A stretch of DNA of 64,000 nucleotides from Sphingomonas aurantiaca (GTDB lineage Bacteria; Pseudomonadota; Alphaproteobacteria; Sphingomonadales; Sphingomonadaceae), in assembly GCF_003050705.1 (NCBI RefSeq), contig NZ_QAOG01000002.1, positions 620,001 through 684,000 on the forward strand. The letters are read 5' to 3'. The notes beneath the pieces were generated by a model. That model was given only the letters and a program-made list of their open reading frames with translations, was not told where the DNA came from and did no database searches. How positions within the stretch are numbered: position 1 is the first letter of the stretch; the number at the start of each line of letters is the position of its first letter. This document shows positions 27,760 through 38,985 of this stretch, piece after piece. Position numbers and translations under genes: made by a program.

Positions 27760-29753
27760 TGCCTACAGTCAAAGTCGATGGCGTAGAGATCGAGGTGCCG
27801 CAGGGTGCCACCGTGCTGCAGGCGTGCGAGCTTGCCGGTAAGGAGATCCCGCGTTTCTGTTACCATGAGCGTCTGAGCATCGCTGGCAATTGCCGGATGT
27901 GCCTGGTCGAGGTGAAGCCTGGTCCGCCCAAGCCGCAGGCGTCGTGCGCGCTGCCGGCGGCGGACAAGCAGGAAATCTTCACCAACTCGCCGATGGTCAA
28001 GAATGCCCGCGAGGGCATCATGGAATTCCTGCTGATCAACCATCCGCTCGATTGCCCGATCTGCGATCAGGGCGGCGAGTGCGATCTGCAGGATCAGTCG
28101 GTCGCCTATGGCCGCGGGCATTCGCGCTATGACGAGAACAAGCGCGCGGTCACCGAGAAGTATATGGGTCCGATCGTGAAGACGGTCATGACCCGCTGCA
28201 TCCAGTGCACGCGCTGCATCCGCTTTGCCGAGGAAGTGTCCGGCGTCGAGGAGATCGGTGCGATCTTCCGCGGCGAGGATATGCAGATCACCTCGTATCT
28301 CGAAAACGCGGTCAAGAGCGAGCTGTCGGGCAACGTCGTCGACCTGTGCCCGGTCGGCGCGCTAACGTCGAAGCCTTACGCGTTCGAGGCGCGTCCTTGG
28401 GAACTGCGCAAGACTCTGACGATCGACGTCATGGACGCGGTCGGCACCAACATCCGGCTCGACAGCCGTGGTCGCCAGGTGTTGCGCTGCGTGCCGCGGA
28501 TCAACGAGGACGTGAACGAGGAGTGGGCGACCGACAAGACGCGCCACGCGATCGACGGTCTCGTGCGTCGTCGTCTCGACAAGCCCTATGTCCGCGTGAA
28601 CGGCAAGCTGGTCCCGGCGACCTGGGACGAGGCCTTCGCGGCGATCAAGGCGGTGAACGCCGGGTCGAGTGTGGCTGCGGTCGCGGGCGATCTGGTCGAT
28701 TGCGAGACGATGTACGCCGCCAAGGCGCTGCTCGCGAAGATGGGCTCGACGATGCTCGAGGGCCGCCAGACCGGCATGGCCTATGACGCGTCGAACATCG
28801 CTGCGGTCAATTTCAACACGACGATCGCCGGCACCGAGCGCGCCGACGCGATCCTGCTGGTGGGCACCAACCTGCGCTGGGAAGCGCCGCTGGTGAACAC
28901 GCGGGTGCGCAAAGCGATCAAGAAGGGCGCGAAGGTCTTCGCGATCGGGCCGGAGACGGACCTGACGTACAAGGTCGAGTGGCTCGGCGACGATCTGGCG
29001 CTGCTCGGCAACCTGCCCGACGCGGTGACCGAGGCGTTCGCCAAGGCCGAGCGTCCGATGGTGATCGTTGGTGGCGGCGCGCTGAAGGGTGGCCATGCGG
29101 CTGCGCTGAAGCTGGTCGACACGCTTGGTCTCATCAAGGCGGATTGGAATGGCTTCAACGTCGTTCATATGGCGGCGTCGCGGATGGGTGGGCTGATGCT
29201 CGGCTATGCGCAGACGGGTGGCATCGCCGACGTGATGCGGGCCAAGCTCGGCTTCTTCCTCGGCGCTGACGAGGTCGATTTCAGCCAGTTCGCAGGCTTC
29301 AAGGTGTTCGTCGGCCATCATGGCGACAAGGGCGCGGCCGCGGCCGACGTCATCCTGCCAGGCGTGACCTATGCCGAGAAGTCGGGAACGTGGGTCAACC
29401 TCGAGGGTCGCGTCCAGCGCGGCGAGCGCGCCGTGTTCGCTCCCGGCGATGCGCGCGACGACTGGTCGATCTTTCGCGCGCTGTCCGACACGCTCGGCCA
29501 CACGCTGCCGTTCGACAGCTTCGAGGGGCTTCGCGAAGAGATGTTCGCTGCGGTTCCCGCGCTGCGTCATCAGGCGCTTGCGACGTTCGAGTGGAACCCG
29601 CCGGTACTGAACGGTGCGGGTGAGGGGGTTCTTGCCGGATATCCGATCAAGGACTTCTACCTGACCAACGCGATCTGCCGCGCATCGCCGACGATGCAGC
29701 GCTGTTCGGCAGAACTTCTCCACGGGGAAGACTTTGCGGAGGCGGCCGAATGA
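27759..29753 (+). CDS. nuoG: NADH-quinone oxidoreductase subunit G
   Basis: A 664-residue iron-sulfur subunit with an N-terminal ferredoxin domain ([19 protein letters not shown]), the His/Cys N5 site ([18 protein letters not shown]) and the N4 site ([16 protein letters not shown]), followed by a molybdopterin-oxidoreductase-like domain that has lost its cofactor. The extra N7 cluster of E. coli and Thermus is absent, as in mitochondrial complex I. Its start uses TAATG with nuoF and its stop overlaps nuoH. Confidence 0.96.
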
Positions 29754-30796
29754 TCTCCTGGTTCGAATCCTCGCTCGGTTACGACTGGGCGTTCTTCCTC
29801 GCGACGATCATTGATATCCTCGTGATCGCGCTGCCGCTGATGCTGGCCGTCGCGATGATCATCTATGCCGATCGTAAGATCTGGGCGGCGATGGCGCTGC
29901 GTCGCGGCCCCAACGTCGTTGGTCCTTTCGGTCTGCTGCAGAGCTTCGCCGACGGTCTGAAGGTGTTCCTGCAGGAGACGATCGTTCCTGCCGCCGCCAA
30001 CCGGGCACTGTTCCTGCTGGCACCGATCATCACCTTCACGGTCGCGCTGATCGTCTGGGCGGTGGTGCCGTTCGGCGTCGGCGTCGTGCTCGCGGACATC
30101 AATGTCGGCCTGCTCTACGTGCTCGCGGCGTCATCGCTCGGTGTGTACGGGATCATCCTGTCGGGCTGGGCGTCGAACTCGAAATATCCGTTCTACTCGG
30201 CGCTTCGTGCGGCCGCGCAGATGGTGTCGTATGAAGTCGCCATCGGCTTCATCCTGATTTCGGTCGTGCTGTGGACCGGCAGCTTCAACCTGTCGGCGAT
30301 CGTGCTCGCGCAGAAGTCGCATGTCTGGATCTTCAACGGCTACATCCTCAACCCGCTGATGTTCCCGATGGCGGTGATGTTCTTCATCTCGTCACTGGCT
30401 GAGACGCAGCGTGCGCCGTTCGATTTGACCGAAGCTGAGAGCGAGCTCGTCGCCGGGTACCAGACCGAATATTCGTCGATGTCGTTCGCGCTGTTCTGGC
30501 TCGGCGAGTACGCGAACGTGCTGCTGATGTGCGCATTGAACGCAACGCTGTTCTGGGGCGGGTGGCTGCCACCGGTCGACTGGGCGCCGCTCTATTACGT
30601 GCCGGGGATCATCTGGCTGTTCGCCAAGATCCTGTTCTTCTTCTTCCTGTTCAGCTGGGTGAAGGCGACCGTGCCGCGCTATCGCTATGATCAGCTGATG
30701 CGTCTCGGCTGGAAGGTCTTCCTGCCCGTGTCGTTGTTCTGGGTTTTCCTCGTGTCGGGCTATCTCATGCTGACGCGCGTTGGAGTGGGTTCATGA
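29750..30796 (+). CDS. nuoH: NADH-quinone oxidoreductase subunit H
   Basis: A 348-residue membrane subunit with about eight helices that joins the quinone chamber to the proton-pumping arm. Conserved segments [21 protein letters not shown] and [21 protein letters not shown] (acidic loop) are intact. ATGA overlaps join it to nuoG and nuoI. Confidence 0.97.
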   Translation: MISWFESSLGYDWAFFLATIIDILVIALPLMLAVAMIIYADRKIWAAMALRRGPNVVGPFGLLQSFADGLKVFLQETIVPAAANRALFLLAPIITFTVALIVWAVVPFGVGVVLADINVGLLYVLAASSLGVYGIILSGWASNSKYPFYSALRAAAQMVSYEVAIGFILISVVLWTGSFNLSAIVLAQKSHVWIFNGYILNPLMFPMAVMFFISSLAETQRAPFDLTEAESELVAGYQTEYSSMSFALFWLGEYANVLLMCALNATLFWGGWLPPVDWAPLYYVPGIIWLFAKILFFFFLFSWVKATVPRYRYDQLMRLGWKVFLPVSLFWVFLVSGYLMLTRVGVGS

Positions 30797-31278
30797 GCGT
30801 TGCTCAGATCATCAAGTCGTTTACCTTGTGGGAATTCGTGAAGGCGCACGCGTTGACGCTTCGCTATTTCTTTAAGGAAAAGGCGACGATCAACTATCCG
30901 TATGAGCGTAACCCGGTCAGCCCGCGGTTCCGCGGCGAGCATGCGTTGCGTCGTTATCCCAATGGCGAAGAGCGGTGCATCGCGTGCAAGCTGTGCGAGG
31001 CCGTGTGCCCCGCGCAGGCGATCACGATCGAGGCTGAGCCGCGCGACGACGGTTCGCGCCGCACGACGCGCTACGATATCGACATGACCAAGTGCATCTA
31101 TTGCGGCCTGTGCGCCGAGGCGTGCCCGGTTGATGCGATCGTCGAGGGCCCGAACTACGAGTTCGCAACTGAGACGCGCGAAGAGCTGATCTACGACAAG
31201 TCGAAATTGCTCGATAATGGCGACCGTTGGGAAAGCGCGATCGCGGCGAACCTTGCCGCCGATGCGCCGTACCGTTAA
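30793..31278 (+). CDS. nuoI: NADH-quinone oxidoreductase subunit I
   Basis: A 161-residue ferredoxin-type subunit with two 4Fe-4S clusters (N6a, N6b): [16 protein letters not shown] and [16 protein letters not shown]. The N-terminal helix lies along the membrane surface. It is the last gene before the only sizeable gap inside the operon, where a hairpin repeat sits. Confidence 0.97.
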   Translation: MSVAQIIKSFTLWEFVKAHALTLRYFFKEKATINYPYERNPVSPRFRGEHALRRYPNGEERCIACKLCEAVCPAQAITIEAEPRDDGSRRTTRYDIDMTKCIYCGLCAEACPVDAIVEGPNYEFATETREELIYDKSKLLDNGDRWESAIAANLAADAPYR

Positions 31279-31308
31279 GCGAGCGCCGCGATGACACAGA
31301 TCAACTCC

Positions 31309-31388
31309 GTCATCCCAGCGCAGGCTGGGATCTCGTGCCGCACGGGCGCACTCACCAACGTTAAGAGCCCAGCGTTCGCTGGGGTGAC
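31309..31388. repeat. REP-like inverted pair inside the nuo operon
   Basis: GTCATCCCAGCGCAGGCTGG and CCAGCGTTCGCTGGGGTGAC, about 40 bases apart, occupy the nuoI-nuoJ gap. It ends 15 bases before the nuoJ start. All other nuo junctions overlap or nearly so. Confidence 0.87.
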
Positions 31389-31403
31389 GGGGAGGGTGAT
31401 CGC

Positions 31404-32015
31404 GTGATCCAGGCCTTGGCTTTTTACCTCTTCGCCTTCGTCGTCGTCCTTTCGGGGGCGCTGACGATCGCGTCGCGCAATCCGGTTCACTCGGTGATGT
31501 GGCTGATCCTGGCGTTCTTCAACGCCGCGGGTCTGATGATCCTCGTCGGCGCGGAGTTCATCGCGATGCTGCTGGTCATCGTCTATGTCGGTGCGGTCGC
31601 GGTGCTGTTCCTGTTCGTCGTCATGATGCTCGACATCGATTTTGCCGAGATGCGTGCCGGCGTGGCGCGGTATTTCGGGATCGGTCTTGCGCTCGCGGTC
31701 GCCTTGGCGGCCGAGGTGATGATCGCGATCGGCGCCTGGAGCACCGGCCCGATCCAGCTCGCGCGGCGCGCGGCACCGATCGACGATGCGGTCCCCAACA
31801 TCCAGGCGATCGGTAACCTGCTCTACACGCGCTATCTGTTCGTGTTCGAGGCCGCCGGGCTCGTCCTGCTGGTCGCGATGATCGGTGCGATCGTGCTGAC
31901 CCACCGCCAGCGTGGCGGCGTCAAGGCGCAGAATATCAGCCGCCAGATCGCGCGTCGTCCGCAGGACGCCACGCGCAACACGAGCCCGGTCGTCGGGCAG
32001 GGAGTCGAACTGTGA
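31404..32015 (+). CDS. nuoJ: NADH-quinone oxidoreductase subunit J
   Basis: A 203-residue membrane subunit with five helices; [20 protein letters not shown] and the glycine-containing [22 protein letters not shown] helix (the pi-bulge helix of TM3) are clear. GTG 31404 has a GGGGAGG site upstream. The C-terminal 35 residues are polar. The stop overlaps the nuoK GTG. Confidence 0.95.
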   Translation: MIQALAFYLFAFVVVLSGALTIASRNPVHSVMWLILAFFNAAGLMILVGAEFIAMLLVIVYVGAVAVLFLFVVMMLDIDFAEMRAGVARYFGIGLALAVALAAEVMIAIGAWSTGPIQLARRAAPIDDAVPNIQAIGNLLYTRYLFVFEAAGLVLLVAMIGAIVLTHRQRGGVKAQNISRQIARRPQDATRNTSPVVGQGVEL

Positions 32016-32320
32016 CGATCGGTCTCGTCCATTATCTGGTCGTCGCGGCGATCCTGTTCACCATGGGGGTGCTCGGCATCTTCCTGAACCGCAAGAACCT
32101 TATCGTCATCCTGATGGCGATCGAGCTGATCCTGCTGGCGGTGAATATCAATCTCGTCGCATTCTCGGCGTTCCTCCACGATCTCGTCGGACAGGTGTTC
32201 GCGATGGTCGTGCTGACGGTCGCCGCGGGTGAGGCCGCGATCGGTCTCGCCATTCTCGTCATCTACTTCCGCGGTCGCGGCACCATCGCGGTCGACGACG
32301 TCAACCGGATGAAGGGGTAA
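32012..32320 (+). CDS. nuoK: NADH-quinone oxidoreductase subunit K
   Basis: A 102-residue three-helix subunit related to MrpC. The two conserved membrane Glu residues are in [12 protein letters not shown] and [16 protein letters not shown] 32012 overlaps the nuoJ stop. The last residues ([15 protein letters not shown]) match the family end. Confidence 0.96.
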   Translation: MTIGLVHYLVVAAILFTMGVLGIFLNRKNLIVILMAIELILLAVNINLVAFSAFLHDLVGQVFAMVVLTVAAGEAAIGLAILVIYFRGRGTIAVDDVNRMKG

Positions 32321-32325
32321 TACGG

Positions 32326-34425
32326 TTGATCCAGCTTATCGTCTTCCTGCCGTTACTGGCCGCGATCGTTGCCGGGTTCGGCAACCGCGCGATCGGCAAC
32401 GTGCCGGCGAAAATCGTCACCACGGCCGCGTTGTTCGCGTCGTGCCTGTTGTCCTGGCCGATCTTCCTCGGCTTCATGGCGGGTACCAGCACCGCGACCG
32501 TCGCGCCGTTGCTCGACTTCATCCATTCGGGCGACATGAACGTCGCGTGGTCGCTGCGCGTCGATGCGCTGACCGCGGTGATGCTCGTGGTCGTCACTTC
32601 GGTCTCGGCGCTCGTCCATCTGTATAGCTGGGGCTATATGGACGAGGATCCCGACCAGCCGCGCTTCTTTGCGTATCTGTCGCTGTTCACCTTCGCGATG
32701 CTGATGCTCGTGACCGCGAACAACCTCGTCCAGATGTTCTTCGGCTGGGAAGGCGTGGGTCTCGCATCCTACCTCCTGATCGGCTTCTGGTTCCGCAAGC
32801 CCTCGGCGAGTGCGGCCGCCATCAAGGCGTTCGTCGTAAACCGCGTCGGCGATCTGGGCTTCATGCTCGGCATCTTCGGCACGTTCCTGGTGTTCGGCAC
32901 GGTCTCAATCCCCCAGATCCTGGCCGCGGCTCCCGGCATGGCCGGCTCGACGATCGGCTTCCTCGGCTACCGCCTCGATACGATGACGGTGCTCTGCCTG
33001 CTGTTGTTCGTCGGTGCGATGGGCAAGTCGGCACAGCTCGGCCTGCACACTTGGCTGCCGGACGCGATGGAAGGCCCGACGCCGGTGTCGGCGCTGATCC
33101 ATGCGGCGACGATGGTCACCGCGGGCGTGTTCATGGTCTGCCGCCTGTCGCCGATGTTCGAGATGAGCCCGGTTGCGCTGACCGTGGTCACCTCGGTCGG
33201 TGCCGCGACTTGCCTGTTCGCCGCCACCTGCGGCCTCGTCCAGACCGACATCAAGCGCGTGATCGCCTATTCGACCTGCTCGCAGCTCGGCTACATGTTC
33301 TTTGCAGCCGGCGTCGGCGCCTATGGCGCGGCGATGTTCCACCTGTTCACGCATGCCTTCTTCAAGGCGCTGCTGTTCCTGGGTGCCGGTTCAGTGATCC
33401 ATGCGATGCACCACGAGCAGGACATGCGCTATTATGGCGGCCTGCGTAAGAAGATCCCGGTGACGTTCTGGGGCATGATGGCGGGTACGCTCGCGATCAC
33501 CGGCGTCGGCATCCCCGGCATCTTCGGCAACACCGCGTTCGGGTTCGCCGGCTTCCATTCGAAGGATGCGATCATCGAGGCGAGCTGGGCTGCGGGTCAG
33601 CCGGGCGTGTGGTTCGTCGGCGTGCTCGTCGCGCTGCTCACCAGCTTCTATTCGTGGCGCGTGATGTTCCTCACCTTCTGGGGCAAGCCGCGCTGGGCCG
33701 CATCGGAGCATATCCAGCACGCGCTCCACGACGCGCACGGCCATCACGGCGACGCGCATCATGCCGACGACCACCATGCGAACCCGGCCAAGGCCGAGGA
33801 CGCAGGGCATGCGCCGCACGATCATCACGACGCGGCACATGCGCCGGCGGAAGGCGATGGCGGGTATCACCCGCATGAGAGCCCGCTGCCGATGCTGATC
33901 CCGCTGATCGTCCTGTCGATCGGCGCGGTGCTGGCGGGCTTCGTGTTCCACGGCTACTTCATCGAGCCTACGGCGGGCGAAGAGTTTTGGAAGGGCGCAC
34001 TCGCGTTCCGCGAACATCTGATGCACGAGATGCACGGCGTGCCGCTGCTCATCAAGCTGTCGGCGACGATCGCGATGCTGCTCGGCCTGCTGACCGCCTG
34101 GTACGCCTATATCAAGAACCCGTCGTTCCCGGCCAAGGTCGTCGAGCAGTTCGGCGTGCTCTACGACTTCCTGCTGCATAAGTGGTATTTCGACGAGCTG
34201 TACGACCTGATCTTCGTGCGTCCCGCCTTCGCGATCGGCCGCTTCCTGTGGCACCGCGGCGACGAGCAGACGATCAACCGGTTCGGCCCCGACGGGTCGG
34301 CGTGGCTGGTCCAGATCGGCGCGCGCGTCGCTGGCCGCTTCCAGACGGGATATCTCTACACCTATGCCTTTGTCATGCTAATCGGCCTGACCGCAGCCGT
34401 CACCTGGGCGATCGGACTCTATTGA
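32326..34425 (+). CDS. nuoL: NADH-quinone oxidoreductase subunit L, with His-rich loop
   Basis: A 699-residue antiporter-like proton-pumping subunit. It has [16 protein letters not shown] with the key Glu, [46 protein letters not shown] and the long lateral helix near the C-terminus. Residues about 462-517 form a hydrophilic insert holding 17 His in 56 residues, between helices. It starts at TTG 32326 just after nuoK. The stop shares a base with nuoM. Confidence 0.96.
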   Translation: MIQLIVFLPLLAAIVAGFGNRAIGNVPAKIVTTAALFASCLLSWPIFLGFMAGTSTATVAPLLDFIHSGDMNVAWSLRVDALTAVMLVVVTSVSALVHLYSWGYMDEDPDQPRFFAYLSLFTFAMLMLVTANNLVQMFFGWEGVGLASYLLIGFWFRKPSASAAAIKAFVVNRVGDLGFMLGIFGTFLVFGTVSIPQILAAAPGMAGSTIGFLGYRLDTMTVLCLLLFVGAMGKSAQLGLHTWLPDAMEGPTPVSALIHAATMVTAGVFMVCRLSPMFEMSPVALTVVTSVGAATCLFAATCGLVQTDIKRVIAYSTCSQLGYMFFAAGVGAYGAAMFHLFTHAFFKALLFLGAGSVIHAMHHEQDMRYYGGLRKKIPVTFWGMMAGTLAITGVGIPGIFGNTAFGFAGFHSKDAIIEASWAAGQPGVWFVGVLVALLTSFYSWRVMFLTFWGKPRWAASEHIQHALHDAHGHHGDAHHADDHHANPAKAEDAGHAPHDHHDAAHAPAEGDGGYHPHESPLPMLIPLIVLSIGAVLAGFVFHGYFIEPTAGEEFWKGALAFREHLMHEMHGVPLLIKLSATIAMLLGLLTAWYAYIKNPSFPAKVVEQFGVLYDFLLHKWYFDELYDLIFVRPAFAIGRFLWHRGDEQTINRFGPDGSAWLVQIGARVAGRFQTGYLYTYAFVMLIGLTAAVTWAIGLY

Positions 34426-35957
34426 TGACCGGCTTTCCTATCCTCTCCGTCCTGATCGCCGTCCCGATGATCGCGGCCGTGGTGTGCCTGTTCGTTTCGG
34501 CGAACACGGCGCGGATGCTCGCGCTGGCGGCGACGCTGATCGACTTCGTGCTCGGCATCATGCTGTGGATGAACTTCGACATTGGCGGCGCGCAGTGGCA
34601 GTTCGTCGAGCATGCCCCGGGCATCTTCGGCCCGTTCGGCTGGTCGCTCGGCATCGACGGCTTCGCGCTGATGCTGATCATGCTCAGCGTGTTCCTGATG
34701 CCGATCTGCATCGGCGCCAGCTGGCGCTCGATCACGACGCGCGTGCCCGAGTATATGGCGGCGTTCCTGTTCACCGAAGTGCTGATGATCGGCACGTTCG
34801 CGGCGCAGGATCTGTTCCTGTTCTATGTGTTCTTCGAAGCCGGCCTGATCCCGATGTACCTGATCATCGGCATCTGGGGCGGGGCAAACCGGATCTACGC
34901 ATCGTACAAGTTCTTCCTGTACACGCTGCTCGGCTCGGTCCTGATGTTCATCGCGATGCTCTACATGGCGAAGACGGCGGGCACGACCAGCATCCCGGCG
35001 CTGCTGAACTACGACTTCCCGGCGCATGTGCAGACATGGCTGTGGCTGGCGTTCTTCGCATCGTTCGCGGTCAAGATGCCGATGTGGCCGGTCCACACCT
35101 GGTTGCCAGACGCGCACGTGCAGGCGCCGACCGCAGGGTCGGTGATCCTGGCGGGCGTGCTGCTGAAGCTCGGCGGATACGGCTTCCTGCGCTTCCTGCT
35201 GCCGATGTTCCCCGAGGCGTCGGGCCAGCTGACCTGGCTGATCTTCGGCCTGTCGGCGGTCGCGGTGATCTACACGAGCCTCGTCGCGCTCGTGCAGTCG
35301 GACATGAAGAAGTTGATCGCCTATTCGTCGGTCGCGCACATGGCGATCGTCACGATCGGCCTGTTCGCGTTCAACCGGCAGGGCATCGAAGGCGCGATGA
35401 TCATGATGTTGAGCCACGGGCTGGTATCGGGTGCGTTGTTCCTGTGCGTCGGCGTGATCTACGACCAGCTCCATACCCGCGAGATCTCGCGCTATGGTGG
35501 TCTCGCGATCAACATGCCGCGCTACGCGATCTTCTTCCTGTTCTTCACCATGGCGTCGATCGGCCTGCCGGGCACCAGCGGCTTTGTCGCCGAGTTCCTG
35601 TCGCTGATGGGCACCTATCAGGTTTCGACCTGGACGGCGCTGCTCTGTACGACCAGCATCATCCTCGGCGCTGCGTACATGCTGTACCTGTATCGTCGCG
35701 TGGTGTTCGGTGAGATCAAGTCGGACGAGGTTCGCGGCATGGTCGATCTTTCGGCACGCGAATTCTGGTTGCTCGCTCCGATCGCCGCCGTCGTGCTGTG
35801 GATGGGCGTGTATCCCGAGAGCTTCCTGGCACCGATGCGCAAGGACGTGAGCGTGTTGCTCGCCCGCGTCGACCGCGCCAAGCCCGCCAGCGATTCGAAC
35901 CCAACTGCGGGGAAGCCCGCCACCGTGCATGACGCCGCGCACGGGGAGGCACACTGA
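34425..35957 (+). CDS. nuoM: NADH-quinone oxidoreductase subunit M
   Basis: A 510-residue antiporter-like subunit with about 14 helices. Conserved Glu in YVFFEAGLIPMYLIIGIWGG and Lys/His in KMPMWPVHTWLPDAHVQAPTAGSV are present, with KKLIAYSSVAHM later. The polar C-terminal tail ends PATVHDAAHGEAH. ATG 34425 overlaps the nuoL stop (TGATG) and its own stop overlaps nuoN. Confidence 0.97.
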   Translation: MTGFPILSVLIAVPMIAAVVCLFVSANTARMLALAATLIDFVLGIMLWMNFDIGGAQWQFVEHAPGIFGPFGWSLGIDGFALMLIMLSVFLMPICIGASWRSITTRVPEYMAAFLFTEVLMIGTFAAQDLFLFYVFFEAGLIPMYLIIGIWGGANRIYASYKFFLYTLLGSVLMFIAMLYMAKTAGTTSIPALLNYDFPAHVQTWLWLAFFASFAVKMPMWPVHTWLPDAHVQAPTAGSVILAGVLLKLGGYGFLRFLLPMFPEASGQLTWLIFGLSAVAVIYTSLVALVQSDMKKLIAYSSVAHMAIVTIGLFAFNRQGIEGAMIMMLSHGLVSGALFLCVGVIYDQLHTREISRYGGLAINMPRYAIFFLFFTMASIGLPGTSGFVAEFLSLMGTYQVSTWTALLCTTSIILGAAYMLYLYRRVVFGEIKSDEVRGMVDLSAREFWLLAPIAAVVLWMGVYPESFLAPMRKDVSVLLARVDRAKPASDSNPTAGKPATVHDAAHGEAH

Positions 35958-37402
35958 TGACCTACGCCGCTAACATCGCAATGACGCTGCCCGAACTGGT
36001 GCTGGCGTTGGGTGCGATCGCCCTGATGCTCGTTTCCGCCTGGGGCGGGGACAAGTCGACGCGCGCCGTGTCGATCGCCTCCGTGTTCGTTTTGGTGGGC
36101 GCAGCGATCGCGCTAGTCGGTCCGGCATCGTCGGGCGGCTATGCGTTCGACGGGCTGTACCGTGCCGATGCGTTCGGTGCGTTCGCCAAGGTGCTGATCT
36201 ATATCGCCTCGGCGGTTGCGATCGTGATGGCGCCGAGCTTCTTCGCGCGCTCGCATGGCGACGATCTGCGCCCGGAATATCCGGTGCTGATCCTGTTGTC
36301 GGCGTGCGGCATGGGCATCATGGTCTCGGCCAGCGACATGCTGACGCTGTATGTCGGTCTCGAGCTCCAGAGCCTTGCCGCCTATGTCCTTGCCAGCTTC
36401 ATGCGGCGCGACGGGCGGTCGGCCGAAGCGGGCCTGAAGTATTTTGTGCTCGGCGCGCTTGCCAGCGGCATCCTGCTGTACGGCATCTCGCTGGTCTACG
36501 GGTTCAGCGGCACGACCTTGTTCTCGGGGATCGCCGACGCCTATGCGGGCACCAAGTCGCTGGGCTTGCTGTTGGGGCTGGTGTTCGTGTTCGCCGGGCT
36601 CGCGTTCAAGATCAGCGCAGTGCCGTTCCACATGTGGACGCCTGACGTCTATGAGGGCGCACCGACGCCGGTCACCGCGTTCTTCGCCTCGGCCCCCAAG
36701 GTCGCGGCGCTCGCGATGGCGGTGCGGGTCGCGGTCGATGCGATGGGGCCTGCCACCGATCAGTGGCGCCAGATCGTGATCTTCGCGGCACTCGCCTCGA
36801 TCATCCTCGGTGCGGTTGCCGCCATCGGCCAGACCAACATCAAGCGGCTGCTCGCCTATTCGTCGATCAACAATGTCGGCTTCGCGCTGATCGGTCTTGC
36901 CGCGGGTACGCCCGAGGGTGTGTCGGGGGTGCTGATGTACCTGACGATCTACGTCGCTATGACGCTGGGCTCGTTCCTGGTCGTGGTGCAGATGCGCGGT
37001 GACGACGGTCAGCCGGTCGAGACGATCGACAGCCTCGCCGGCATGTCGCGGACCAAGCCCGCGTTGGCCGCGGCGCTCGCGATCTTCATGTTCAGCCTGG
37101 CCGGCATCCCGCCGCTGTTCGGCTTCTACGCGAAGTTCGCGGTGTTCAGTGCGGCGGTCGACGCCGGGCTGTTCCCGCTGGCCGTCGTTGGCATCGCCGC
37201 TTCGGTGATCGGCGCCTATTATTATCTGCGTGTCGTCAAGACGATGTACTTCGACGATCCGGCGCCGGCGTTCGCGCCGATGGAGAGCAAGGTCGAGGGC
37301 GGTCTGATCGCCGTTGCCGCAGTGTTCGTCTCGCCGGCCGGTTACCTCCTCATCCCCGTGCTCGGTGCATGGACGATGGCGGCTGCACGGGCGCTGTTCT
37401 GA
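35957..37402 (+). CDS. nuoN: NADH-quinone oxidoreductase subunit N
   Basis: A 481-residue antiporter-like subunit, the last of complex I. LYVGLELQSLAAYVLASF holds the conserved Glu, KISAVPFHMWTPDVYEGAPTPVTAFF the Lys, and IKRLLAYSSINNVGF the second Lys. The biotin ligase gene begins within its last bases or just at its stop, so the transcript continues past the complex I genes. Confidence 0.97.
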   Translation: MTYAANIAMTLPELVLALGAIALMLVSAWGGDKSTRAVSIASVFVLVGAAIALVGPASSGGYAFDGLYRADAFGAFAKVLIYIASAVAIVMAPSFFARSHGDDLRPEYPVLILLSACGMGIMVSASDMLTLYVGLELQSLAAYVLASFMRRDGRSAEAGLKYFVLGALASGILLYGISLVYGFSGTTLFSGIADAYAGTKSLGLLLGLVFVFAGLAFKISAVPFHMWTPDVYEGAPTPVTAFFASAPKVAALAMAVRVAVDAMGPATDQWRQIVIFAALASIILGAVAAIGQTNIKRLLAYSSINNVGFALIGLAAGTPEGVSGVLMYLTIYVAMTLGSFLVVVQMRGDDGQPVETIDSLAGMSRTKPALAAALAIFMFSLAGIPPLFGFYAKFAVFSAAVDAGLFPLAVVGIAASVIGAYYYLRVVKTMYFDDPAPAFAPMESKVEGGLIAVAAVFVSPAGYLLIPVLGAWTMAAARALF

Positions 37403-38136
37403 TCACCATACGCACCGTCGCGGAAACAGGATCGACCAACGCCGACCTGCTGGCGCTCGCCCGCGATGGCGCCGAAGATGGCCTGTGGCTGCGGGCGATC
37501 CGGCAAACTGCGGGGCGGGGGCGTCTCGGGCGCGAATGGCAGTCGCCGGAGGGTAACCTCTACGCGAGCACGCTCGTCCGGTTGCGCCCGACCGACCCGC
37601 CGGCCGCCAGCCTTGCGCTGGTCGCCGCGGTCGCTTTGCAGGAAACCGTATCGACGTTCCTGGTCGCCGGCATCTGCCAGGGCACGACCGACGCGAGTGC
37701 CACGCTGGTGCTCAAATGGCCGAACGACCTTCTGCTCGCCGACGCCAAGCTGTCGGGCATTCTGCTCGAACGCGCGGATGATGCGGTGATCGTGGGCTAT
37801 GGCGTCAATATCGCGCATCATCCTGACCTGCCCGACCGCTTGACGACCGACCTCGCGGCGCATGGCGTGGTGGTCGATCCCGCGATGTTCCTCGATATTC
37901 TGGCTGACAGTTTTTCGCGCTGGATCGGTCGCTGGCGGACCGAAGGCATCGCGCCGGTCCGTGAGCGCTGGGTCGACTGTGCGCACTCCGCCGGCACCGC
38001 ATTGACCGCCCGACTGCCCGACGGGAGCGGCATCGATGGCCTGTTCGTCGGGCTCGATACCGATGGCGCGCTCATCCTCCGCTTGGCGTCTGGTGAGCGG
38101 CGTGTCATTCACGCTGCCGACGTCTTCCTGCTTTGA
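37369..38136 (+). CDS. birA: Biotin--[acetyl-CoA-carboxylase] ligase
   Basis: A cytoplasmic ligase that attaches biotin to carboxyl carrier proteins through biotinyl-AMP. The catalytic loop GRGRLGREW (binding biotinyl-AMP), KWPNDLLL and [10 protein letters not shown] are present. There is no N-terminal helix-turn-helix, so it is the group I type without biotin-operon repression. The ATG at 37369 overlaps nuoN by 34 bases; because family similarity begins at [16 protein letters not shown], a CTG at 37399 touching the nuoN stop is a realistic alternative start. Confidence 0.93.
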   Translation: MDDGGCTGAVLITIRTVAETGSTNADLLALARDGAEDGLWLRAIRQTAGRGRLGREWQSPEGNLYASTLVRLRPTDPPAASLALVAAVALQETVSTFLVAGICQGTTDASATLVLKWPNDLLLADAKLSGILLERADDAVIVGYGVNIAHHPDLPDRLTTDLAAHGVVVDPAMFLDILADSFSRWIGRWRTEGIAPVRERWVDCAHSAGTALTARLPDGSGIDGLFVGLDTDGALILRLASGERRVIHAADVFLL

Positions 38137-38146
38137 GGCCCCGCTG

Positions 38147-38923
38147 ATGCTGCTCGCGATCGATGCCGGCAATACCAATGTCGTGTTCGCGCTTGTCGAG
38201 AGCGGCGAGATCGTCGCGCGCTGGCGGATCGCGACCGATCCGCGGCGTACTGCGGACGAATATGCGGTGTGGCTGAGCCAGCTGATGCAGCTCGGCGGGC
38301 ATGATCGTACTGCGGTAGAGGGCGTCATTGTCGCCACCGTCGTGCCGCGCGCGCTCCACAACCTCCAGGTGCTCGCGTCGAAATATTTCGGGACCGACGC
38401 GCTGATCGCAGGGCATGCCCCGGTCGAATGGGGCATCGCGATCGATGTCGACGAGCCCGCCTCGCTTGGTGCGGACCGCGCGGTCAACACGATCGCCGCG
38501 CATGCGTTGCATGCCGGCGACCTGATCGTCATCGATTTCGGCACAGCGACCACGTTCGACGTCGTCGATTATAGCGGCGCGTACAAGGGTGGGATCATCG
38601 CGCCAGGCATCAACCTGTCGCTCGACGCGCTCGTCACCGCGGCGGCCAAGCTGCCGCGCATCGCGATCGAGGCGCCGACCGATACGAGCGTCATTGGGCT
38701 CAACACCGTCTCGCAGATGCATATCGGCATCTATTGGGGCTATGTGGCGATGATCGAGGGGCTGGTCGCGCGCATGAAGCGCGAGATCGGCCGCCCCGTG
38801 AAGGTCGTCGCCACCGGCGGCCTCGCCACCTTATTCGAGAAACAGACCGACGTGTTCGACGTCATCGAAGCCGACCTGACGATCCAGGGGCTGGCGATGA
38901 TGTGGGACCGTCACCATATCTAG
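38147..38923 (+). CDS. coaX: Type III pantothenate kinase
   Basis: A 258-residue kinase of the ASKHA fold that catalyses the first step of CoA synthesis, insensitive to CoA feedback. Motifs: [16 protein letters not shown] (phosphate 1), [29 protein letters not shown] (phosphate 2) and [23 protein letters not shown] (adenosine). Starts ten bases after birA; same transcript direction as rnj. Confidence 0.96.
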   Translation: MLLAIDAGNTNVVFALVESGEIVARWRIATDPRRTADEYAVWLSQLMQLGGHDRTAVEGVIVATVVPRALHNLQVLASKYFGTDALIAGHAPVEWGIAIDVDEPASLGADRAVNTIAAHALHAGDLIVIDFGTATTFDVVDYSGAYKGGIIAPGINLSLDALVTAAAKLPRIAIEAPTDTSVIGLNTVSQMHIGIYWGYVAMIEGLVARMKREIGRPVKVVATGGLATLFEKQTDVFDVIEADLTIQGLAMMWDRHHI

Positions 38924-38985
38924 GGCCATTTGGCTCGCGCCACCGGCCTGAGGGCCATATTCCTGTGTAATCCTGAAAGTAATCA

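Noticed and set aside
34419-35954. 511-residue minus-strand frame opposite nuoM
   Set aside because: Shadow of a conserved membrane subunit; very polar and without domains.
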